64,000 nt of DNA. Origin: Sinorhizobium medicae. Lineage in GTDB: Bacteria > Pseudomonadota > Alphaproteobacteria > Rhizobiales > Rhizobiaceae. The stretch covers positions 1 through 64,000 of the forward strand of contig NZ_VITA01000007.1 of assembly GCF_007827695.1 (NCBI RefSeq), read 5' to 3'. Shown here one piece after another: positions 39,264 through 48,534 of this stretch. The first letter of the stretch is position 1; each line of letters opens with the position of its first letter. Under the pieces are notes generated by a model, which made no database searches, had not been told where the DNA came from, and was given only the letters and a program-made list of their open reading frames with translations. The position numbers and the translations under genes are program-made.

Positions 39264-39293
39264 AAAGGGCTGCAGGCCTGAGGAGTGGCGGAA

Positions 39294-40883
39294 ATGGCCG
39301 CAACGGCAATAGCGGGCGCTGCTGCGCCGAGCCTACCGAAAGCCGAGGAGCATATGGATCCGCGGCGGCTCATCGCCTTCTTCGCGATGGTCGTCGGCAT
39401 GTTCATGGCGATCCTCGACATCCAGATCGTCTCCGCCTCGCTCGCCGAAATCCAGGCGGGTCTTTCTGCCGGGTCCGACGAGATCGGCTGGGTCCAGACG
39501 TCCTACCTGATTGCGGAAGTCATCATGATCCCGCTCTCGGGCACGCTGGCCCGCATCGTCTCGACGCGGGTGCTCTTCTCCGTGGCTGCCGCCGGTTTTA
39601 CGGCAGCCAGCGCCCTTGCGGCTACCGCCACCAATATCGAGCAGATGATCGCCTACCGGGCGATTCAGGGCTTTATCGGCGGCGGCATGATCCCGTCGGT
39701 CTTTGCCGCGGCCTTCACCATCTTCCCGCCCTCGAAGCGAAACGTCGTCTCGCCGATCATCGGTCTCATCGCGACGCTGGCGCCGACCATCGGCCCGACG
39801 GTCGGCGGCTATCTCAGCCATGCCTTCTCCTGGCACTGGCTGTTTCTCGTCAACGTCATCCCCGGCATCATCGTCGCGACGGTTACCTGGTTCTTCATCG
39901 ACTTCGACAAGCCGGAACTCGGATTGATCAAGAAATTCGACTGGTGGGGACTTCTCGCCATGGCGATCTTCCTCGGCTCGCTCGAATATGTTCTGGAGGA
40001 AGGCAACGCCAACGACTGGTTCAACGACGAGCATATCGTCACGGGCGCCGTTGCCACCACGGTCGCCGCCGTCATTTTCTTCTACCGGGCGTTCAAGGTC
40101 GATTTCCCGGTTGTCGATCTCAAGGCCTTTGCCAACCGCAACTTCGCCTTCGGCTCGCTCTTCTCCTTCGTGATGGGGATCGGCCTCTACGGTCTCACCT
40201 ATCTCTATCCGCTCTATCTCGGGCGCATTCGCGGCTACGATTCGCTGATGATCGGCGAGACCATGTTCGTCTCGGGCCTCGCAATGTTCGTCACGGCGCC
40301 GGTCGCGGGCTTTCTCTCCGGCCGAATGGATCCGCGGGCGATGATGACGATCGGCTTTGCCGGTTTTGCCGCGGGCACATGGCTGATGAGCCAGATGACT
40401 GCCGACTGGGATTTCTGGGAACTGCTCGTCCCGCAGATCCTGCGCGGCTGCTCGCTGATGCTATGCATGGTGCCGATCAACAATATCGCGCTCGGCACCC
40501 TGCCGCCGGCGCGCATCCGCAACGCGTCGGGCCTCTACAATCTGACGCGCAATCTCGGAGGCGCCGTTGGGCTTGCGGTCATCAACACTATTCTCACGCA
40601 GCGCCAGGATTTTCACTACGCACGCCTTGCCGAACACGTGGAATGGGGTAATCCGGAGGCAGTTGAGCGGATGAGAAACATCGCCTCGACGTTCACCGCG
40701 CACGGCCTCGACGGAACCACGGCCGCGGTCAAGCAACTGGCGGCGATGGTTCAGCAGCAGGCAGTGATCATGTCCTTCATCGACGTGTTCGTATTGCTGA
40801 CGTTCCTGTTCCTGTCGATGATCGCCGGCGTTCTGATGATCGCGAAACCGCAAGCGGCGGGTCCCGGAGGTGGCGGGCACTAG
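39294..40883 (+). CDS. emrB: EmrB-type multidrug efflux transporter (MFS, DHA2, 14 TM)
   Basis: 529 aa from ATG 39294, 9 nt after GAGGAG; the in-frame GTG at 39285 lies too close to that site. Fourteen hydrophobic segments, motif A-like and motif C-like positions (MIPLSGTLARIVSTRVLF; GLIATLAPTIGPTVGGYL) and LDIQIVSASLAEIQ near residue 45 identify a DHA2 proton-driven drug exporter. The gene lies 30 bp after emrA and both are under EmrR-type control. A GC-rich hairpin followed by a T-run closes the operon. Confidence 0.94.
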   Translation: MAATAIAGAAAPSLPKAEEHMDPRRLIAFFAMVVGMFMAILDIQIVSASLAEIQAGLSAGSDEIGWVQTSYLIAEVIMIPLSGTLARIVSTRVLFSVAAAGFTAASALAATATNIEQMIAYRAIQGFIGGGMIPSVFAAAFTIFPPSKRNVVSPIIGLIATLAPTIGPTVGGYLSHAFSWHWLFLVNVIPGIIVATVTWFFIDFDKPELGLIKKFDWWGLLAMAIFLGSLEYVLEEGNANDWFNDEHIVTGAVATTVAAVIFFYRAFKVDFPVVDLKAFANRNFAFGSLFSFVMGIGLYGLTYLYPLYLGRIRGYDSLMIGETMFVSGLAMFVTAPVAGFLSGRMDPRAMMTIGFAGFAAGTWLMSQMTADWDFWELLVPQILRGCSLMLCMVPINNIALGTLPPARIRNASGLYNLTRNLGGAVGLAVINTILTQRQDFHYARLAEHVEWGNPEAVERMRNIASTFTAHGLDGTTAAVKQLAAMVQQQAVIMSFIDVFVLLTFLFLSMIAGVLMIAKPQAAGPGGGGH

Positions 40884-40902
40884 GTGTTTCGCGGCATGGA
40901 GA

Positions 40903-40931
40903 GCGGCGCCTCCGCCGCCGCGGTTTTTCCT
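40903..40931 (+). terminator. Rho-independent terminator after emrB
   Basis: GCGGCG-CCTC-CGCCGC is a perfect 6-bp GC stem with a 4-nt loop, followed within a few bases by TTTTTCC. It sits 20 bp after the emrB stop. Confidence 0.6.
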
Positions 40932-41028
40932 TTTCCTTATGATCGTGATTCCGCATTTGCGGAACTCAGGATTTCCGGATTTCAGAGCGCAAACGCTGGT
41001 TGCTGCGAGAGCTCACCGCTGGGACGGT

Positions 41029-42405
41029 TTAGTGCCTGCCGGCCAAGTCCAGCACTTTCTCCTGGACAGGGTCTCGCCCCTCCGCATAAGCCCTGAAACT
41101 CAGCTCAACCGTGATTTCCGGCGCGATCGAAATACCGCGCGGGCCGAAGGCGACAGTCGCCCAATAGCAGTCGTCGATGTCGAAGCAGCCGGTCTCGTAG
41201 TCATGAAATTGCGGGCTGTAGCGAACAGCGATCCGGGAGTTTGGCAACTTGACATACTTGCCCTCGGACCAGAACTGGCCGCCGTCCCCCATCGGTTCGC
41301 CGATAAGGGTGACCTTGTCGCCTCCCTCTCCCTTGAGCATGGCGGCGGTCGTTATGCCAGCAGAGAAGGTTGCTCTCCCAACAAGCACGAACACACGTCC
41401 GTCGCGCGGCACAAGTCGAGGTATCGCCCGGGAAAACAGGATCGTGTTGAAGAAGTCGCCGCCATTGTTCAGGCGGAGGTCGACGATGATGTGCTTGGGC
41501 TGCATCGGCACGATTTTGTCGAGGACAACGCCGGCCAACTTGTCCGGCAGGGGCGTTTCGTCGATGCTTCTTGCCGTGTCGTTGCGGATGTAGAGCACCT
41601 TCATGTGATCATCGAGGAAGCGCGCCTGCACGTCGCTGCGCTTGCCGTAGATCGGCGGCAGCTCCTTGCGGCCGTCGAGCAGATGGCGCCAGCGTCCCGG
41701 CAAGTCCGGATCGTCGGGAATAAGCACGGAATAGCCCCTGTTCAGGCTTGCCTTGCGCTCATCGCCGGGATCTTCGCCTTTCATAGGCGCAAGCTCGACG
41801 ATCTCCGTCCGTCCATCGTCAAACTGCAAGGTCAACGGAATGCGGTCCGTGCCGTCGACGGCGCCGATCCGCTCGAGGACGGCGGGCGCAACCAGATAGC
41901 CGGGCGAGAGAAAACGAATCCGCTGGTCCGTGCCGGGAAGGTAGGCACGCACCCGGTCGAGCGCTTCCTGCGTGGTCAGGGAGCCGATCCCGACGACGCG
42001 CGCGCCAAGCAACCGTTTGAAATCGGGGTGAGTCTTGACGATATAAAGCCCATCGGAAAACGTCCACACGCGCACGGGAAGGTCGGCGCCAAGCAACGTC
42101 CCGACATTGGCGTTGGTGTGTCCGTTGCGCGCGATGGCCACTGCTTTCATCACTTCAAGCGCGAACTCTTCCGGCGCCAGATTTTCCGCCGCAGACGCGG
42201 TCTCATCGACATGCCGGCCGAACTCCGCCCTCTGGCTGTCGCTGAAGCTTTTATCGAGCGGCGCCCATTTCTCTACTAAGAATGTAAGATCCTCTCGCAT
42301 CTGGGCCGGCGTCAAAATAACATCAGCCGCCTGCGCAGAACCGGTAACAGCTAACGTGAGGGCCATCGCGGCAGTTCGAGGGATTGCGAGCCATCCTGGA
42401 GACAT
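41029..42405 (-). CDS. Secreted S41-like (C-terminal-processing) serine protease
   Basis: 458 aa. A Sec signal (TAAMALTLAVTGSAQAAD) predicts export to the periplasm. The C-terminal half has the S41 tail-protease layout: HIIVDLRLNNGGDFFNT, then GRVFVLVGRATFSAGITTAAML, where the Ser of TFSAG is the candidate nucleophile. A canonical PDZ domain is not evident; the middle region is divergent. Substrate unknown. The gene is monocistronic and converges on emrB. Confidence 0.82.
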   Translation of the reverse strand: MSPGWLAIPRTAAMALTLAVTGSAQAADVILTPAQMREDLTFLVEKWAPLDKSFSDSQRAEFGRHVDETASAAENLAPEEFALEVMKAVAIARNGHTNANVGTLLGADLPVRVWTFSDGLYIVKTHPDFKRLLGARVVGIGSLTTQEALDRVRAYLPGTDQRIRFLSPGYLVAPAVLERIGAVDGTDRIPLTLQFDDGRTEIVELAPMKGEDPGDERKASLNRGYSVLIPDDPDLPGRWRHLLDGRKELPPIYGKRSDVQARFLDDHMKVLYIRNDTARSIDETPLPDKLAGVVLDKIVPMQPKHIIVDLRLNNGGDFFNTILFSRAIPRLVPRDGRVFVLVGRATFSAGITTAAMLKGEGGDKVTLIGEPMGDGGQFWSEGKYVKLPNSRIAVRYSPQFHDYETGCFDIDDCYWATVAFGPRGISIAPEITVELSFRAYAEGRDPVQEKVLDLAGRH

Positions 42406-42808
42406 ACGTGCTTTCCTCTGTCGTTCGCATCAGGCGGTTTTCGCCGCCACATTAATCATGACGATTGGGTTTGTGGGCTTCCGACAAGAGTGCGCAAAGA
42501 AATCCAGAAAGTCATTCAATGCGATTCCGCATCGGCGTGCGTCTGAGCCGGCATTGCGCCGGCACGAGGAAATACTCGATGACGATGATTTTCTGTCGGA
42601 TCGACCTGAATCATGAACGTTATCGGTTCCAAAGAGTTAAACCGGGATTCGGCGCGCGCGCACGTTCTCCTCATCTCGCTCTGGGTAAAATGCCCCTCAT
42701 CCGGCTGCCGCCACCTTCTCCCCCAGGGCGGAGCGGAGGGACAAGCGGCAAACGCCTGCCCACCACAGCTTTGGTGGATTTGGGCGAGAGGAATGGGCGT
42801 ACTCGTCC

Positions 42809-42832
42809 CCTCTCCCCGCAAGCGGGGAGAGG
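42809..42832. repeat. Stem of a mosaic intergenic repeat
   Basis: CCTCTCCCCGC and GCGGGGAGAGG form an 11-bp perfect stem with an AA loop. Flanking text (CCCCTCATCC..., GGTTAGGGTAAGGGG) recurs in related form at 48535-48664, marking a dispersed REP-like family. Confidence 0.75.
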
Positions 42833-42886
42833 TTAGGGTAAGGGGCGGATGCACAGCGAATATCGCCTCCTTTTACAGACTCCCAG

Positions 42887-42912
42887 ATTTTTGATTTACG
42901 TACATCAAAAAT
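42887..42912. promoter_or_regulatory. LacI-type operator before the xyl regulator gene
   Basis: A 26-bp near-perfect palindrome: ATTTTTGATTTAC followed by GTACATCAAAAAT (12 of 13 positions symmetrical). It lies 30 bp before the ATG of the LacI-family gene and suggests autoregulation of the lacI-xylB unit. Confidence 0.75.
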
Positions 42913-42941
42913 TCCTCTAAGGGGTTTGCCGGGAGGAAGAT

Positions 42942-43979
42942 ATGCGACCGACAGTTCACGATATCGCGGCCGAGGCGGGCGTCAGTCTCGCCACCGTCGA
43001 CCGGGTGTTGAACAACCGCCCGGGCGTGAGAAGCGTCACGCGTAACAGGGTGGAGCGCGCGATCGCCACGCTCGGCTACGTTCGCGACGTCGCCGCTGCC
43101 AATCTCGCCAAGAGTCGCAGCTATCCCCTGGTCTTCATTCTGCCCTCCGGCGAAAACGCCTTCATGCGCGGTCTCGAGTCCGAGTTGCGCTTCGCGATGT
43201 CGCGTTCTGCGGCCGAGCGGCTGGATATCACCATTCTTTCCGTTCCTGCCTTCGACGCGCCGGCGCTCGCCGCTGCCTTGCTCGACGCGCGCAAGCGCCG
43301 GCCCGCGGGCGTTGCCGTCGTCGCCGTCGAAGCGCCCGAAGTGACTGAGGCGGTGAAGCGGCTCTGCGAAGACGGTGTTTCCGTCGTTACGCTGGTGTCC
43401 GATCTGCCCGGATCCGGGCGCGATCATTTCGCCGGCGTCGATAACGTCGCGGCAGGTCGAACCGCCGGCAGCCTGTTAGGCCGCTTTCTGGGCGGCCGCG
43501 AAGGGCCCGTCGCGGTGCTTGCCGGTTCCATGCTGGTGCGCGACCACCGCGACCGGCTGGAGGGTTTCCGGGCAGTGACAAGCGAGGATTTCGCCTCCCG
43601 ACAGGTTCTTCCGGTCATCGAGGGACAAGACAACCCGTTGCTCGTCGAGAAGCTCGTAGGCGCGCTGCTCGAGCGGAATCCCGACCTTGCCGGCATCTAC
43701 AGCCTCGGTGCCGGCAATCGCGGGCTCATAGCCGCACTCGAAAAGGCAGGCAGGGCAAAATCCGTCTGTACAATCGCGCATGAATTGACCCCGCACAGCC
43801 GTGCAGCCCTTCTTTCCGGCACGATCGATGCGCTGCTCAATCAGAATGCGGGTCACGAAGTCAGGAGCGCCATCCGGGTGCTGAAAGCAAAGGCGGACGG
43901 GCTGCCCGTGATCGCGGCGCAGGAACGCATCCGCATCGATATTTTCCTGAAGGACAACCTGCCGCTCGAGCAGGAATAG
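42942..43979 (+). CDS. LacI-family regulator of the xylose genes
   Basis: 345 aa. The N-terminal LacI helix-turn-helix is PTVHDIAAEAGVSLATVDRVLNN (in part, about 3-26), with the hinge helix following (AAANLAKSRSY). The C-terminal domain is a periplasmic-binding-protein-like sugar sensor (VFILPSGENAFMRGLESEL, GVDNVAAGRTAGSLLGRFLG). SD GGGAGGAAG precedes the ATG by about 4 bp. Directly upstream is a 26-bp palindrome and 9 bp downstream is xylB, so it most likely controls the xylose genes and itself. Effector not determined. Confidence 0.9.
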   Translation: MRPTVHDIAAEAGVSLATVDRVLNNRPGVRSVTRNRVERAIATLGYVRDVAAANLAKSRSYPLVFILPSGENAFMRGLESELRFAMSRSAAERLDITILSVPAFDAPALAAALLDARKRRPAGVAVVAVEAPEVTEAVKRLCEDGVSVVTLVSDLPGSGRDHFAGVDNVAAGRTAGSLLGRFLGGREGPVAVLAGSMLVRDHRDRLEGFRAVTSEDFASRQVLPVIEGQDNPLLVEKLVGALLERNPDLAGIYSLGAGNRGLIAALEKAGRAKSVCTIAHELTPHSRAALLSGTIDALLNQNAGHEVRSAIRVLKAKADGLPVIAAQERIRIDIFLKDNLPLEQE

Positions 43980-43988
43980 GAGGACACC

Positions 43989-45443
43989 ATGTATCTCGGA
44001 CTGGATCTCGGCACTTCGGGAGTGAAGGCCATGCTGATGGACGAGGAGCAGCGGATCGTCGGCTCCGCGACCGGAGCGCTCGACGTCGACCGCCCGCATC
44101 CCGGCTGGTCGGAACAGAACCCGGCCGACTGGATCCGAGCCGCGGAGGAGGCGATAGCTCAGCTCAAGGCCGCGCATGCTGAAGCACTTGCCGCCGTCCG
44201 CGGGATCGGCCTCTCCGGCCAGATGCACGGTGCCACGCTGCTCGACGAAGGGGATGCGGTGCTGCGCCCGTGCATTCTGTGGAACGACACCCGCAGCTTC
44301 CGTGAGGCGGAGGCACTCGATGGCGACCCGCAATTCCGCGCGCTGACGGGCAATATCGTTTTCCCCGGCTTCACCGCTCCGAAACTCGCCTGGGTGCGCG
44401 AAAACGAGCCGGAGATTTTCGCCAGAGTCCGCTGGGTCTTGCTTCCGAAGGACTATCTGCGCCTCTGGTTGACCGGCGAGCACATGTCCGAAATGTCCGA
44501 TTCCGCCGGCACCTCCTGGCTCGACACTGGCAAGCGCAAATGGTCGACAAGCCTGCTTGCCGCCACGCATCTCGAGGAACGCCAGATGCCGGAACTTGTC
44601 GAAGGAACCGATGCGGCCGGTACCGTGCGGCCCGAACTGGCAAGTCGCTGGGGCATGGGCTCCGGTGTTCTTGTGGCCGGCGGAGCCGGCGACAACGCGG
44701 CATCGGCCTGCGGCATGGGAACCGTCGGGGAGGGGCAGGCCTTTGTCTCACTCGGCACCTCCGGCGTGCTTTTCGCCGCAAATGCAAGCTATCTTCCCAA
44801 TCCTGAAAGCGCCGTTCACGCCTTCTGCCATGCGCTGCCGAACACCTGGCATCAGATGGGCGTGATCCTTTCGGCGACGGACGCCCTGAACTGGCACTCC
44901 GGAGTTACGGGCCGGAGTGCGGCCGACCTTACCGGTGAGCTTGGCGAGAGCCTCAGAGCGCCGGGTTCCGCAACGTTTCTTCCCTATCTTTCCGGCGAGC
45001 GGACGCCGCACAACGACGCGGCCATTCGCGGTGCCTTTGTCGGGCTCGGCCATGAGAGCTCCCGCCCGCTATTGACGCAGGCGGTGCTCGAAGGCGTTTC
45101 CTTCGCGATCCGCGACAGCCTGGAGGCTCTGCGCGCGGCCGGCACGCAGCTTGAACGGGTCACCGCAATCGGCGGCGGTTCGCGGTCGCGCTACTGGCTG
45201 AAATCCATCGCGACCGCGCTGAACCTGCCGGTCGACTTGCCCGCGGACGGCGATTTCGGCGCCGCCTTCGGCGCGGCGCGGCTCGGCCTGATCGCTGCCG
45301 CCGACGCCGACCCGGTCGCGGTCTGCGCGGCGCCGGAGACGGCGGAAACAATCGCGCCCGAGGGACCGCTCGTGCAGGCTTATGAAGATGCCTATCAGCG
45401 CTATCGCCGGCTCTACCCGGCGTTAAAGGGAGCGATGTCGTGA
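43989..45443 (+). CDS. xylB: Xylulokinase (FGGY family)
   Basis: 484 aa. It phosphorylates D-xylulose to xylulose 5-phosphate with ATP. N-terminal phosphate loop YLGLDLGTSGVKAML, substrate region GLSGQMHGATLL near 75-87, catalytic-Asp region GAGDNAASACGMG near 235, and YLSGERTPHND near 335 are all in place. It starts 9 bp after the LacI gene, with an AGGAGG-like site. The xylA gene is downstream but separated by an antiparallel gene, so xylB and xylA are not in a single simple operon. Confidence 0.95.
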   Translation: MYLGLDLGTSGVKAMLMDEEQRIVGSATGALDVDRPHPGWSEQNPADWIRAAEEAIAQLKAAHAEALAAVRGIGLSGQMHGATLLDEGDAVLRPCILWNDTRSFREAEALDGDPQFRALTGNIVFPGFTAPKLAWVRENEPEIFARVRWVLLPKDYLRLWLTGEHMSEMSDSAGTSWLDTGKRKWSTSLLAATHLEERQMPELVEGTDAAGTVRPELASRWGMGSGVLVAGGAGDNAASACGMGTVGEGQAFVSLGTSGVLFAANASYLPNPESAVHAFCHALPNTWHQMGVILSATDALNWHSGVTGRSAADLTGELGESLRAPGSATFLPYLSGERTPHNDAAIRGAFVGLGHESSRPLLTQAVLEGVSFAIRDSLEALRAAGTQLERVTAIGGGSRSRYWLKSIATALNLPVDLPADGDFGAAFGAARLGLIAAADADPVAVCAAPETAETIAPEGPLVQAYEDAYQRYRRLYPALKGAMS

Positions 45444-45481
45444 GCGGCCGCAGACCATCCGGAGCCGACGCTTTCGCGCTC

Positions 45482-45838
45482 TCACGTCGGGATCTTGTCC
45501 AGAAAGCCGGTCACCCGCTTCAGCCGGTCGCCCTCGATGGTGGCGAAATCCGTCCCCTCGATCACCGACGTGCCGTCCGGCCCGAATATCCAGGAGAAGC
45601 GTATCATATCCGCGAAGCCGTCCGGTTTGCCATTGAGAGCGAAGCGGAAGCCCGGGAACTGGTGCTGGACGCCAGCGATCATCGTGGCGACAGCCTCGCG
45701 GCCATCGCCCTGCATGACCGGGTCGCGGTAGCCGATGTCGGCGGTGAAGGCCTGCTCGATGAGGACGTCGCGCCTTCCCGCATCGGTTTCGTTCCAGGCG
45801 GCGATGTAGGCTTCGGCAATCCGGTCGAGGTCGTGCAT
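45482..45838 (-). CDS. SnoaL/NTF2-like small protein
   Basis: 118 aa. The cone-shaped NTF2-like fold is suggested by LDRIAEAYIAAWNETDAGRRD, then DIGYRDPVMQGDGREAV and the final FATIEGDRLKRVTGF. These proteins serve as small cyclases, isomerases or ligand-binding domains; no activity can be assigned. It is oriented against xylB and xylA, filling the gap between them, and diverges from xylA with 132 bp between starts. Confidence 0.85.
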   Translation of the reverse strand: MHDLDRIAEAYIAAWNETDAGRRDVLIEQAFTADIGYRDPVMQGDGREAVATMIAGVQHQFPGFRFALNGKPDGFADMIRFSWIFGPDGTSVIEGTDFATIEGDRLKRVTGFLDKIPT

Positions 45839-45970
45839 CGGAGTTTTCCTTCGGTTCGTGTTTCGACGCGTTCACTGTCGACGAACGAGGGAATGAAACC
45901 AATTACCTTCCACGTAATGCCGGGCTGCGCGAGACCCGGCGGCACCTATAATACATGAGAGGAGACTGTC

Positions 45971-47281
45971 GTGAGCACAGGATTTTTCGGCGATACCGCT
46001 AAGATCAAATATGAAGGTCCGGAAAGCACCAATCCGCTCGCCTTCCGCCATTACAACCCGGACGATGTCGTCCTCGGCAAGCGTATGGAAGACCATCTGC
46101 GCTTCGCCGTCGCCTATTGGCATAGCTTCGTCTGGCCGGGCGGCGATCCCTTCGGCGGGCAGACCTTCGAGCGGCCCTGGTTCAAGGACTCGATGGAGGC
46201 CGCGAAGCTGAAGGCGGACGTGGCCTTCGAATTCTTCCAATTGCTGGGCGCGCCATTCTACTGCTTCCACGACGCGGACGTTCGCCCCGAGGGGCGGAAT
46301 TTTGCCGAGAACACGCGCAACCTCAACGACATCGTCGATTATTTCGCAAAGAAGCAGGACGAGTCCGGCGTCAAGTTGCTGTGGGGCACGGCCAACCTTT
46401 TTTCGAACCGCCGCTTCATGGCGGGGGCTGCGACGAACCCGGACCCGGATGTTTTCGCCTTCGCCGCGGCGACGGTTAAGACCTGCATCGACGCGACGCA
46501 GCGGCTCGGCGGCGAGAATTACGTGCTCTGGGGCGGGCGCGAGGGCTATGAGACCCTGCTCAACACCGACCTGAAGCGCGAGCTCGATCAGCTTGGCCGC
46601 TTTCTCAATCTGGTCGTCGAATACAAGCACAAGATCGGCTTCAAGGGTACGATCCTGATCGAGCCGAAGCCGCAGGAGCCGACCAAGCACCAGTACGACT
46701 ACGATGTCGCGACCGTCTACGGCTTCCTCAAGAAATATGGTCTCGAGAATGAGGTTAAGCTCAATATCGAGCAGGGCCATGCGATCCTCGCCGGCCATTC
46801 CTTCGAGCACGAGCTGGCGCTTGCCAATGCCCTCGGTGTCTTCGGTTCGATCGACATGAACCGCAACGATTACCAGTCCGGATGGGATACCGACCAGTTC
46901 CCGAACAATGTTCCGGAAATGGCGCTCGCTTATTACCACGTCCTTGCGGGTGGCGGCTTCAAGACCGGTGGAACCAATTTCGACGCGAAGCTGCGCCGCC
47001 AGTCGATCGACCCCGAAGACCTGCTGATCGGCCATATCGGCGGGATGGATTGCTGCGCGCGCGGCCTCAAGGCCGCAGCGAAGATGATTGAGGACAAGGC
47101 ACTCTCGGCGCCGCTCGAAGAGCGTTATGCCGGCTGGAACGAGCTGGAGGCGCAAAAGATGCTCCAGGGCGGCTTCTCGCTCGAGGAGATCGAGGCTCGG
47201 GTTCTGAAGGCGGACGTAAATCCGCAGCCGAAATCCGGGCGGCAGGAGCTCCTGGAAAACGTGGTCAACCGCTACGTCTGA
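45971..47281 (+). CDS. xylA: D-xylose isomerase
   Basis: 436 aa from GTG 45971 (GAGAGGAGACTGTC before it). It interconverts D-xylose and D-xylulose with two divalent metals. The catalytic His100-Asp103 pair lies in [13 protein letters not shown], metal ligands in [18 protein letters not shown], and the second His region in [17 protein letters not shown]. The class II (long N-terminal) form is indicated by the first 40 residues. A perfect TATAAT at 45947-45952 lies close upstream, but with a poor -35. A GCCGGG...CCCGGC palindrome (45919-45940) overlaps this region. Confidence 0.96.
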
Positions 47282-47301
47282 CGGGCGGGGGTAAGCCTTT
47301 T

Positions 47302-47336
47302 TCGCGAGGGGAGCAGAAGCCGATTGCCCCTCGCGA
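47302..47336. repeat. Long GC-rich hairpin after xylA
   Basis: TCGCGAGGGG and CCCCTCGCGA make a perfect 10-bp stem with a 15-nt loop, 21 bp after the xylA stop. It could terminate xylA transcription although no T-run follows on the plus strand; a T5 run lies just before it. Confidence 0.5.
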
Positions 47337-47357
47337 AGAATCTGCTAGCTTCTGGCG

Positions 47358-47373
47358 CCTGCAACGTTGCAGG
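47358..47373. promoter_or_regulatory. Perfect LacI/GalR-type operator before the sugar epimerase gene
   Basis: CCTGCAACGTTGCAGG is a perfect 16-bp palindrome with the central CG and the TGnAAnCGnTTnCA-like layout of LacI-family sites. It lies about 100 bp before the ATG of the epimerase gene. It differs in sequence from the operator at 42887, so a second LacI-type protein (not encoded here) may bind it. Confidence 0.65.
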
Positions 47374-47474
47374 TGTATCAGCCGCTGCGGAATTCGCGGG
47401 CCGGAAGCACTTGAAGTCAACGGTCGGCCGTAGTGCCGGCATATCGCACACCGCTCCATCAGGGAGGAAATTCT

Positions 47475-48527
47475 ATGAAGACGATCAAAGGGCCGGGGCT
47501 GTTCCTTGCGCAATTCGCCGGCGATGCCGCACCTTTCAATTCCTGGGATTCGATCACCAAATGGGCAGCCGATTGCGGCTATAAAGGCGTGCAGGTCCCG
47601 AGCTGGGACGGGCGGCTGTTCGATCTGAAGAAGGCAGCCGAATCGAAAGCCTATTGTGACGAGATCGCCGGCAAGGCGCGCGACAACGGCGTGGAGATCA
47701 CCGAACTTTCGACCCACCTCCAGGGCCAGCTCGTCGCGGCTCATCCGGCTTATGACGAGGCATTCGACGGTTTCGCCGTTCCGGAAGTGCGCGGCAACCC
47801 TAGGGCACGGCAGGAATGGGCGGTCGAGCAGGTAAAGCTGGCGCTGACGGCCTCGAAGAATCTTGGTCTCGATGCAATGGCAAGCTTTTCCGGCGCGCTG
47901 GCATGGCCCTTCGTCTATCCGTGGCCGCAGCGTCCGGCGGGCCTGGTGGAAACGGCCTTCGACGAACTCGCACGGCGGTGGAAGCCGATCCTTGACCATG
48001 CAGAGGATTGCGGCGTCGACGTGTGCTACGAGATCCATCCGGGCGAGGACCTGTATGACGGCATCACCTATGAGATGTTCCTTGAGCGTACCGGCAATCA
48101 CGCCCGCGCCTGCATGCTCTACGACCCGTCACACTACGTGCTGCAGTGCCTGGACTATCTCGAGAATATCGACATCTACAAGGATCGGATCCGGATGTTC
48201 CACGTCAAGGACGCGGAGTTCAACCCGACCGGGCGCCAGGGCGTTTATGGCGGTTACCAGAGCTGGGTGAACCGGGCCGGCCGTTTCCGCTCGCTCGGCG
48301 ATGGCCAGGTGGATTTCGGCGCGGTCTTTTCCAAGATGACGGCGAATGATTTTACCGGCTGGGCGGTGGTCGAGTGGGAATGCTGCCTCAAGCACCCGGA
48401 AGACGGCGCGCGCGAGGGGGCCGAGTTCGTGAAGGCGCATATCATCCGCGTCACCGAAAAGGCCTTTGACGATTTCGCCGACAGCGGCACCGACGAAGCC
48501 GCGAACCGGCGGATGCTGGGAATTTAG
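47475..48527 (+). CDS. Sugar phosphate isomerase/epimerase (TIM-barrel, xylose-isomerase-like)
   Basis: 350 aa from ATG 47475 (MKTIKGPGLFLAQFAG), preceded by GGAGG; the open frame from 47433 is upstream sequence. The AP-endonuclease-2/IolE-type TIM barrel shows KGVQVPSWDGRLFDLKKAAE, ELSTHLQGQLVAAHPAYDEAF (in part), VDVCYEIHPGEDLYDG with a metal-binding Glu-His pair, and DRIRMFHVKDAEFNPTG. Probably converts an inositol- or sugar-derived intermediate; the exact substrate cannot be told. It pairs with the downstream Gfo/Idh dehydrogenase, a common combination in inositol/keto-sugar pathways. Confidence 0.88.
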   Translation: MKTIKGPGLFLAQFAGDAAPFNSWDSITKWAADCGYKGVQVPSWDGRLFDLKKAAESKAYCDEIAGKARDNGVEITELSTHLQGQLVAAHPAYDEAFDGFAVPEVRGNPRARQEWAVEQVKLALTASKNLGLDAMASFSGALAWPFVYPWPQRPAGLVETAFDELARRWKPILDHAEDCGVDVCYEIHPGEDLYDGITYEMFLERTGNHARACMLYDPSHYVLQCLDYLENIDIYKDRIRMFHVKDAEFNPTGRQGVYGGYQSWVNRAGRFRSLGDGQVDFGAVFSKMTANDFTGWAVVEWECCLKHPEDGAREGAEFVKAHIIRVTEKAFDDFADSGTDEAANRRMLGI

Positions 48528-48534
48528 TCGATCA

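Larger units (their letters stand above)
42406..42941. other. 536-bp intergenic region with decayed mosaic repeats and the lacI-type promoter
   Basis: No gene is called; open frames here are short and low-quality. Around 42597-42625 a sequence (GGATCGACC ... CATGAACGTTATCG) matches one half of the palindrome at 49975-50029. From about 42690 to 42845 lies a mosaic element with a CTCTCCCCGC-AA-GCGGGGAGAG hairpin. The last 60 bp hold the LacI operator and ribosome site of the next gene. Confidence 0.6.
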
